From an uncultured Pseudoteredinibacter sp. (GTDB lineage Bacteria; Pseudomonadota; Gammaproteobacteria; Pseudomonadales; Cellvibrionaceae): 64,000 bases of DNA. The translations under genes and the position numbers were made by a program. The stretch spans positions 62,001 to 126,000 of the forward strand of contig NZ_CANMYE010000007.1 of NCBI RefSeq assembly GCF_947502065.1, given 5' to 3'. Shown here piece after piece: positions 58,971-64,000 of the stretch. The notes beneath the pieces are model-generated. The model was not told where the DNA came from. It saw only the letters and a program-made list of their open reading frames with translations, and ran no database searches. How positions within the stretch are numbered: the first letter of the stretch is position 1; each line of letters opens with the position of its first letter.

Positions 58971-61124
58971 ATGAAAAAGCGTCCACTATGCTCAGCCATC
59001 GCCATGGCGAGCACTTTAATGATTGCAAGTGCTAACTTACATGCAGATGCAGCAAAATCAGGCAAACAACATGAGGAGCACAAGAGCACCATTGAAGAAG
59101 TGATCGTCAGTGCTTCACCACTTGATAAAAGCCATTCTGACAATACTCGTCCAGCGGCTATTCTCAGTGGTGACGAATTGCGTCGGCAGGCGGCATCAAC
59201 CTTGGGTGATACCTTAAAAGGGCAGCTAGGTGTGGCAAGCGCATCATTTGGCCCAGGTGTCGGTACGCCAGTTATCCGTGGCCAGCAAGGTAATCGCGTA
59301 AAAGTAATGCAGGACAATCTAGATACACTAGATGCTGCAAATTCCTCTTCAGATCACGCCAATGCCGTTGAAGCACTCTTAGCAGAGCGTATTGAAGTGC
59401 TGCGCGGCCCGCAAACTTTGCGCTATGGCAGCGGCGCGATTGGTGGTGTGATTAATATCATCGATAACCGAATTCCGTCGACTGTGCCCAATGAAATCAA
59501 TGGCACCATCGAAACCCGTTACAGCAGCGTTAACGAAGAGAGTGCCACAGTATTTAAACTGGAAGGTGGCTCTGGCAACCTGGCTTGGCACCTCGATGGC
59601 TTGTACCGCAGTAGCGATGATGTGGAAATTCCAGGTTTTGCAGATATCCATGGCGATGAGCACCCAGAAGATACAACTAATGGCTTTATCGAAAACAGCG
59701 ACAGCGAAAGTAAAAACCTTACCGCTGGCCTAAGTTGGGTTGGTGATGATGGCAGCTTTATCGGCTTTAGCGTAAGCCGCTTAGACAACGAATACGGCAT
59801 ACCTGCCGGTGCTCATGCCCATGAAGAAGAGGAAGATCATCATGATGAAGATGAGCATGATCACGAAGAGGATCATGAAAACGAGCATGAGGACGAACAC
59901 GAAGAAGACGAGCATGGTCACGGTGAAGCTCCAGTACGTATCGACATGGAGCAAACTCGTTACGATATCAAGGGGCAATTTTTAGCGCCAATTACAGGCA
60001 TAGAAAAAATGACCCTGCGTATGGGCTATGTGGACTATCAGCATAAGGAGTTAGAAGGCGTTGAGGTGGGCACAGTGTTCGATAGCGAGGCCTTTGAAGG
60101 TCGAATCGAATTGGTGCATGACCGCTACATGGATGGTAAGGCGCGTGGTGCTTTCGGCTTGCAGTTCTTAGATAAAGACTTTCAGGCGGTGGGCGCCGAA
60201 GCTTTTATCCCTGGCAGTGACACGCAAAGTGTCGGTGTCTTCTTAGTTGAAGAGTGGGATTTAGATAGCTGGTTGATCGAAGCGGGTGCCCGCCTAGAGC
60301 GCACCGAAGTAGATGCCCAAGGTCACAACAGCGTCGATTTCAATACCCACAGCTTAAGCTTGGCTGGTCAGTACCGTTTTAGTGATCAGCAACAGTTGAA
60401 CATTGTACTGAGCCGCGCCCAGCGAGCTCCTTCTGTCGAAGAACTTTTTTCAGATGGCGTGCACGTAGCGACTCAAAGCTACGAGCTTGGTGATGCCAAT
60501 CTTGATGAAGAGACCAGCCAGAATATTGAATTAGGCTACAAATATCATGTGCCTATGGGGAGCGACTATGTAGAAATTGATCTCGGTGTTTTCTACAACG
60601 ACATTAGCGATTTTATCTACCGTGATAACACAGGTGGTATTCGTGAAGAACAGCCTTTGTTCCAATACCGCCAGCAAGGCGCAGAGTTCTCAGGTGTAGA
60701 GGCCAAGGTAACCTTGCCGGTATACCGTAACAACGGGAATAGCTGGGATATTCAATTATTCGCCGATAGTGTTCGCGCAGATCTTGATTCTGGTGAAGAC
60801 GTGCCGCGCATCACTCCACGCCGTCTAGGTTTGCAATTTGATTACCATGGCGCTATTGCCGGTAACGCTTTTGATGCCAAGTTGCGTTACACCCATGTGG
60901 CAGAGCAGGATAAGCCGGGTCGTAATGAAGAGGCGACTGACAGCTACAAGCGTTTGGATGCCAGCATGAATTACCGCGTAGAAAGCGGTATGGGTGAATG
61001 GACGGTATTCCTACGTGGCGATAACTTGCTTGACGAAGAAATTCGTAATGCCAGTTCCTTCCTGCGTGAAATCGCACCGGAGCCAGGCCGTGGTGTAACC
61101 ATTGGCGCGCGCTACGCATTCTAA
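58971..61124 (+). CDS. znuD: ZnuD-like TonB-dependent zinc receptor
   Basis: 717 residues. Signal peptide (about 1-25), TonB box (TIEEVIVSASPLDKS), plug with PVIRGQQGNRVKVMQ and IEVLRGPQTLRYGSGAIGGVINI, and a barrel ending GRGVTIGARYAF. Residues ~280-320 form an extracellular-type loop of almost only His, Glu and Asp (HEEEEDHHDEDEHDHEE and onward), as in ZnuD zinc receptors. Probably imports zinc during starvation, under the Zur-like box upstream of its partner gene. Confidence 0.88.
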   Translation: MKKRPLCSAIAMASTLMIASANLHADAAKSGKQHEEHKSTIEEVIVSASPLDKSHSDNTRPAAILSGDELRRQAASTLGDTLKGQLGVASASFGPGVGTPVIRGQQGNRVKVMQDNLDTLDAANSSSDHANAVEALLAERIEVLRGPQTLRYGSGAIGGVINIIDNRIPSTVPNEINGTIETRYSSVNEESATVFKLEGGSGNLAWHLDGLYRSSDDVEIPGFADIHGDEHPEDTTNGFIENSDSESKNLTAGLSWVGDDGSFIGFSVSRLDNEYGIPAGAHAHEEEEDHHDEDEHDHEEDHENEHEDEHEEDEHGHGEAPVRIDMEQTRYDIKGQFLAPITGIEKMTLRMGYVDYQHKELEGVEVGTVFDSEAFEGRIELVHDRYMDGKARGAFGLQFLDKDFQAVGAEAFIPGSDTQSVGVFLVEEWDLDSWLIEAGARLERTEVDAQGHNSVDFNTHSLSLAGQYRFSDQQQLNIVLSRAQRAPSVEELFSDGVHVATQSYELGDANLDEETSQNIELGYKYHVPMGSDYVEIDLGVFYNDISDFIYRDNTGGIREEQPLFQYRQQGAEFSGVEAKVTLPVYRNNGNSWDIQLFADSVRADLDSGEDVPRITPRRLGLQFDYHGAIAGNAFDAKLRYTHVAEQDKPGRNEEATDSYKRLDASMNYRVESGMGEWTVFLRGDNLLDEEIRNASSFLREIAPEPGRGVTIGARYAF

Positions 61125-61487
61125 TTTATTCCGATGTGCCTGTCAGAGCCCGCCCTTAGTTAGGTGCGGGCTTTTTTTCCTCAAGTTTATCTTTTCGCTA
61201 TCCAGCGGCATCTTTAGTAAATCACGTTTCTAATTGTGAATTCTTTGTGAATTTTCGACACTCAAAAAGCAAGCTGAGATTCTGAAACTTGCCTATGGCT
61301 TATGGAATTAATGCTAAATGCCCTGTTTAACGGGCTAAACTGCAGCAAAATGGCGTTGAAAAATTCATCTTGTCGAAGTTTTGTAAAGTTAGCCATATCA
61401 GCCGATGTCGACTCGCTTTTTTGTGTCGAGCTATTCCTCTAAACTCGCTGCCTATTCCAATACTCAAAACAACAGTGAGCAGCTTAG
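61125..61487. other. 363-bp intergenic region between znuD-like and RND genes
   Basis: Begins with the terminator at 61147. Two direct repeats, TTGTGAATT at 61234-61242 and 61245-61253, are spaced 11 bp start to start, as for tandem OmpR-family sites. The rest shows no convincing ORF longer than noise. It must hold the RND operon promoter, which I cannot place confidently. Confidence 0.45.
61147..61178 (+). terminator. Terminator of the znuD-like gene
   Basis: AGCCCGC (61147-61153) pairs with GCGGGCT (61166-61172), which runs into a series of T, about 22 bases after the stop. Confidence 0.85.
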
Positions 61488-62744
61488 ATGCGCAAAAGAG
61501 TTCTTTCTATCGCCATTGTGGCGGTTTTTGCCGTAGCCATTATTCTTGTCAGCATTAATCCGCCTTCCGCTAAACGTCGTGGTGGTAAACCGCCTGCGGA
61601 TATAGCGGTTGATACGCAGTTGATTCAAGCTGCTCCATATACCATCAAATTAGACAGTTATGGATTGATTCGTCCGCGAACCCAGAGCCAACTGCTGCCG
61701 CAAGTTTCGGCTCGGGTAAGCTGGGTTAGCCCGCAATTCCGTGCTGGTGGCTTTTTTGAACAAGGTGAAGAGTTATTGCGCCTGGACGATAGAGACTATC
61801 AGGTCGCCTTGATACAGGCTCAAGCAAATTTAGCGTCAGCTCAGCAATTGCTAAATGAAGAGCAGGCCAGAGTAAAACAAGCAAAAGCAGACTGGCGTCG
61901 TTCCGGTAAAAATGGCGCTGCTCCTGACATTGTAATTCGCAAGCCCCAGCTGATGGCAGCGCAGGCCAACTTAAAATCTGCACAGGCCAGCCTAGATCAG
62001 GCCAGGCTTAATGTGGAGCGCACCCATATTAGAGCACCGTTCGCCGGGCGAGTATTATCCAAGTCAGTAGATTTAGGCCAGTTTGTAAATAGTGGCACCA
62101 CCCTCGCAACGATATATGGTGTTGATACTATCGAGGTGAGGTTGCCAATAAAAAGTCGTGATCTAGCTTTTGTGGACCTACCCGAACGTTACCGATTTAA
62201 TCAGAGCCCCCAGGAAAAACCCGCGGTTGAGTTTATCTCAACGTTAATTCGCCCCGAGCACTGGTTCGGGCAGGTGATTGAAACCGAGGGCGCGATTGAT
62301 TCTGGTAGCCGCCAGTTGTATGTCATTGCCGAGATTAAAGACCCTTATGGGGCAGCTGCTCTCAGTGATGGCGATCGAGCAAAAGCACCGTTAAAAATTG
62401 GGCAATATGTACAGGCAAAAATAACCGGACGAACACTTACTGATGCGATAGTGATTCCTAATCGAGTCATTTACCAAGGCAGTTATGTTTATGTAGAACT
62501 CGATGGAAAACTGCAGCGCCGAGATATACACATTGCTTGGCAGAATGAAACAGAAGCGCTTATTAGTGAGGGCTTACAGTCTGGCGACAAACTTATCATG
62601 ACCAGCTTAGGGCAATTGCCATCTGGAACCGCGCTAAGATCGGTGAAGGATAAAGCTGGGCCGAAAAAACAAAATGCAACACGTCGAGTGCCCAATGGCG
62701 CTGCTAAGGCAGAGCGAAAAGCCAAAAGCCGAGGTGAATCATGA
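61488..62744 (+). CDS. RND efflux periplasmic adaptor (membrane fusion protein)
   Basis: 418 residues. N-terminal anchor RVLSIAIVAVFAVAIILVSI; lipoyl-like and hairpin region with repeated AQANLASAQQLL / AQANLKSAQASLDQA; then RTHIRAPFAGRVLSKSVDLGQFV and the barrel domain. Basic C-terminal tail. Connects an inner-membrane RND pump with an outer-membrane channel. The stop overlaps the start of the pump gene (ATGA), so translation is coupled. Confidence 0.92.
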   Translation: MRKRVLSIAIVAVFAVAIILVSINPPSAKRRGGKPPADIAVDTQLIQAAPYTIKLDSYGLIRPRTQSQLLPQVSARVSWVSPQFRAGGFFEQGEELLRLDDRDYQVALIQAQANLASAQQLLNEEQARVKQAKADWRRSGKNGAAPDIVIRKPQLMAAQANLKSAQASLDQARLNVERTHIRAPFAGRVLSKSVDLGQFVNSGTTLATIYGVDTIEVRLPIKSRDLAFVDLPERYRFNQSPQEKPAVEFISTLIRPEHWFGQVIETEGAIDSGSRQLYVIAEIKDPYGAAALSDGDRAKAPLKIGQYVQAKITGRTLTDAIVIPNRVIYQGSYVYVELDGKLQRRDIHIAWQNETEALISEGLQSGDKLIMTSLGQLPSGTALRSVKDKAGPKKQNATRRVPNGAAKAERKAKSRGES

Positions 62745-64000
62745 TTGCTTGGTTTACCAAAAACCACGTTGCTGCCAACCTTTTAATGGTCATTATTGTT
62801 ATTGCTGGCGTGGTTTCCTTAAAGACGCAAATACCCTTGGAGATCTTTCCGAGTGTAGAACCCAATATGATCAATGTGTCGGTCAGTTTGCGAGGTTCAA
62901 GCCCAGAAGATGCTGAACAAGGTTTAGCGATGCGGATTGAAAACGCAGTGGCCGATCTAGAGGGTATTAAAGAGCTGAGCAGCCGATCGGTAGAAGGTGG
63001 TAGCACCGTTAGCATTGAAGTTGAGGACGATTACGATCCGCGTGAATTGCTGGCAGATGTGAAAGCACGAGTCGATGAAATCAATACCTTTCCAGTTGAA
63101 GCGGAGCAGCCGATAGTTGCACTGGCGATTCGTAAGCGAGAAGTTATCACCGTCGCCGTTTCAGGTAAGTTAAGCGAGCAAGAACTGCGTCGTTACGCTG
63201 AGAAGGTTCGCGATGATTTATTGCAGATCCCTGGCATTACTCAACTAGAGTTAGTGGGTGTTCGTAATTATGAAATGACCTTAGAGGTCAGCAAAAATAC
63301 GCTAAGAGAGTTTGATCTTACCTTAAATGATATTGCCGGAAAGGTTGGCGATGACTCATTAGATCTATCGGCAGGCAATGTAAAAACAGATGCAGGCGAG
63401 ATCTTAGTGCGATCAAAAGGGCAAGCTTATGTGCGTGACGAGTTTGAAGGCATTCCAGTAAAAACCAACAGTGATGGCAGTGTTATTCCATTAGGCAGTG
63501 TGGCCAATGTTCGTGATGGCTTCGAAGAGACGCCATTACGCAGCCGTTTTAACGGCGAGCTGGCGGTTATGATTGAAGTCTATCGTGTTGGTGATCAAAG
63601 CGCTATTGAAGTCGCCGAGAAAGTACGTGAGTACATAGCAGCCCAGCAAGATCGCTTGCCACATGGTTTAGCACTAAGTTACTGGGATGACGATTCAGAA
63701 ATCGTAAAAGGCCGCTTAAGTACTTTGCTAAGTAATGCCATGCAAGGTGGCATACTGGTATTGGCATTACTGAGTTTATTCTTGCGCCCTTCAATTGCGT
63801 TTTGGGTGTTCCTTGGGATTCCCGTGAGCTTTATGGGCGCATTTATATTAATGCCGTTCTTTGGTGTCACGCTAAATGTAATGTCTTTATTCGGTTTTAT
63901 TTTGGTGCTGGGTATTGTTGTCGACGATGCGATCGTAACCGGGGAAAATGTGTATAGCCACCTTGAGCGAAGCGACAGTGGCTTAGAGGCTGCTATTCAA
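62741..64000 (+). CDS. RND efflux transporter, inner-membrane pump (truncated by window end)
   Basis: The frame opens at ATG 62741 and stays open for 420 codons to the window edge, so the 3' part lies outside. TM1 at about 10-28 (HVAANLLMVIIVIAGVVSL), then the porter domain PN1/PN2, then TM2-TM4 from about 320. GIVVDDAIVTGENV gives the paired Asp residues of TM4 that relay protons in AcrB-type pumps. This is the family common in marine bacteria; drug, fatty-acid or peptide substrates are possible. Confidence 0.93.
   Translation, partial: MIAWFTKNHVAANLLMVIIVIAGVVSLKTQIPLEIFPSVEPNMINVSVSLRGSSPEDAEQGLAMRIENAVADLEGIKELSSRSVEGGSTVSIEVEDDYDPRELLADVKARVDEINTFPVEAEQPIVALAIRKREVITVAVSGKLSEQELRRYAEKVRDDLLQIPGITQLELVGVRNYEMTLEVSKNTLREFDLTLNDIAGKVGDDSLDLSAGNVKTDAGEILVRSKGQAYVRDEFEGIPVKTNSDGSVIPLGSVANVRDGFEETPLRSRFNGELAVMIEVYRVGDQSAIEVAEKVREYIAAQQDRLPHGLALSYWDDDSEIVKGRLSTLLSNAMQGGILVLALLSLFLRPSIAFWVFLGIPVSFMGAFILMPFFGVTLNVMSLFGFILVLGIVVDDAIVTGENVYSHLERSDSGLEAAIQ

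Noticed and set aside
1..64000. tRNA or rRNA genes
   Set aside because: Scanning the intergenic regions on both strands by eye, I found no TTCGANNC-bearing cloverleaf ending in an acceptor stem and no rRNA-like sequence. A tRNAscan run would settle this.

Overview
This window is gammaproteobacterial chromosome. The gmk-rpoZ-spoT-ridA order, yicC divergent from rph, the hisB-hisH-hisA-hisF block, DbpA, SstT, LhgO and a pair of PrrF-type iron sRNAs all fit the Pseudomonadales in the broad sense. My best guess is a marine Cellvibrio/Spongiibacter-type relative rather than a true Pseudomonas. This is inferred from gene content only. There are no rRNA or tRNA genes, no CRISPR array and no recognisable transposase or integrase gene.

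Layout. 1-2.4 kb: tail of a DUF418 membrane protein, then a TauD-type dioxygenase divergent from an AraC regulator. 2.4-6.2 kb (minus strand): gmk, rpoZ, spoT, ridA, a nucleotide/stringent-response block. 6.3-11.5 kb: YpfJ-type zinc peptidase, PIN-PhoH ATPase, and a PAS protein plus CheC-type response regulator divergent from a small GTPase-like protein. 11.5-17.3 kb: a three-gene MksF-MksE-MksB condensin operon with no nuclease gene attached. 17.4-18.8 kb: an unlisted 47-codon ORF tightly in front of a solitary, variant trpB. 18.8-25.3 kb (minus): six tightly packed genes encoding a di-haem peroxidase, a cupredoxin, a di-haem cytochrome c, a PAS histidine kinase, an HDOD response regulator and a degenerate HD-GYP response regulator; a perfect 20-bp palindrome lies upstream. 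25.4-31.6 kb: yicC, rph, a VOC protein, a lone molybdopterin oxidoreductase, a GNAT, and SMI1/KNR4 plus YaiL proteins. 31.7-35.2 kb: a ToxR/CadC-like membrane regulator followed by two tandem secreted LRR proteins with C-terminal sorting-type tails. 35.2-42 kb: two alpha/beta hydrolases, a TonB receptor, an AraC regulator and SstT. 42-53.4 kb: M19 dipeptidase, LhgO, DbpA, PpiC, GNAT, a sugar-dehydrogenase-like operon (Gdh3, GMC, ThuA), an AhpD-like protein and an EAL phosphodiesterase.

53.4-55.3 kb is the most remarkable non-coding stretch. It holds two tandem Fur-box-controlled sRNAs sharing a 35-nt identical core that matches the PrrF core as I remember it. Three copies of a 75-77 bp element bounded by GGGGTCAGACCCC-type palindromes follow, interleaved with two paralogous four-cysteine secreted proteins. 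55.3-58.4 kb carries hisF, hisA, hisH and hisB on the minus strand, with a large palindromic repeat between hisH and hisB. 58.5-61.1 kb looks like a zinc-starvation unit: a Zur-like box almost touching the start codon of a small His/Cys secreted protein, then a ZnuD-like receptor with an acidic His-rich loop. 61.5-64 kb is an RND efflux adaptor and a truncated pump gene.

Themes that tie the window together are metal homeostasis (PrrF-like sRNAs, Zur/ZnuD), signalling without DNA-binding outputs (CheC, HDOD, HD-GYP, EAL) and many structured palindromic intergenic elements. Everything rests on reading the sequence and remembered family knowledge. No alignment, fold or database search was run.
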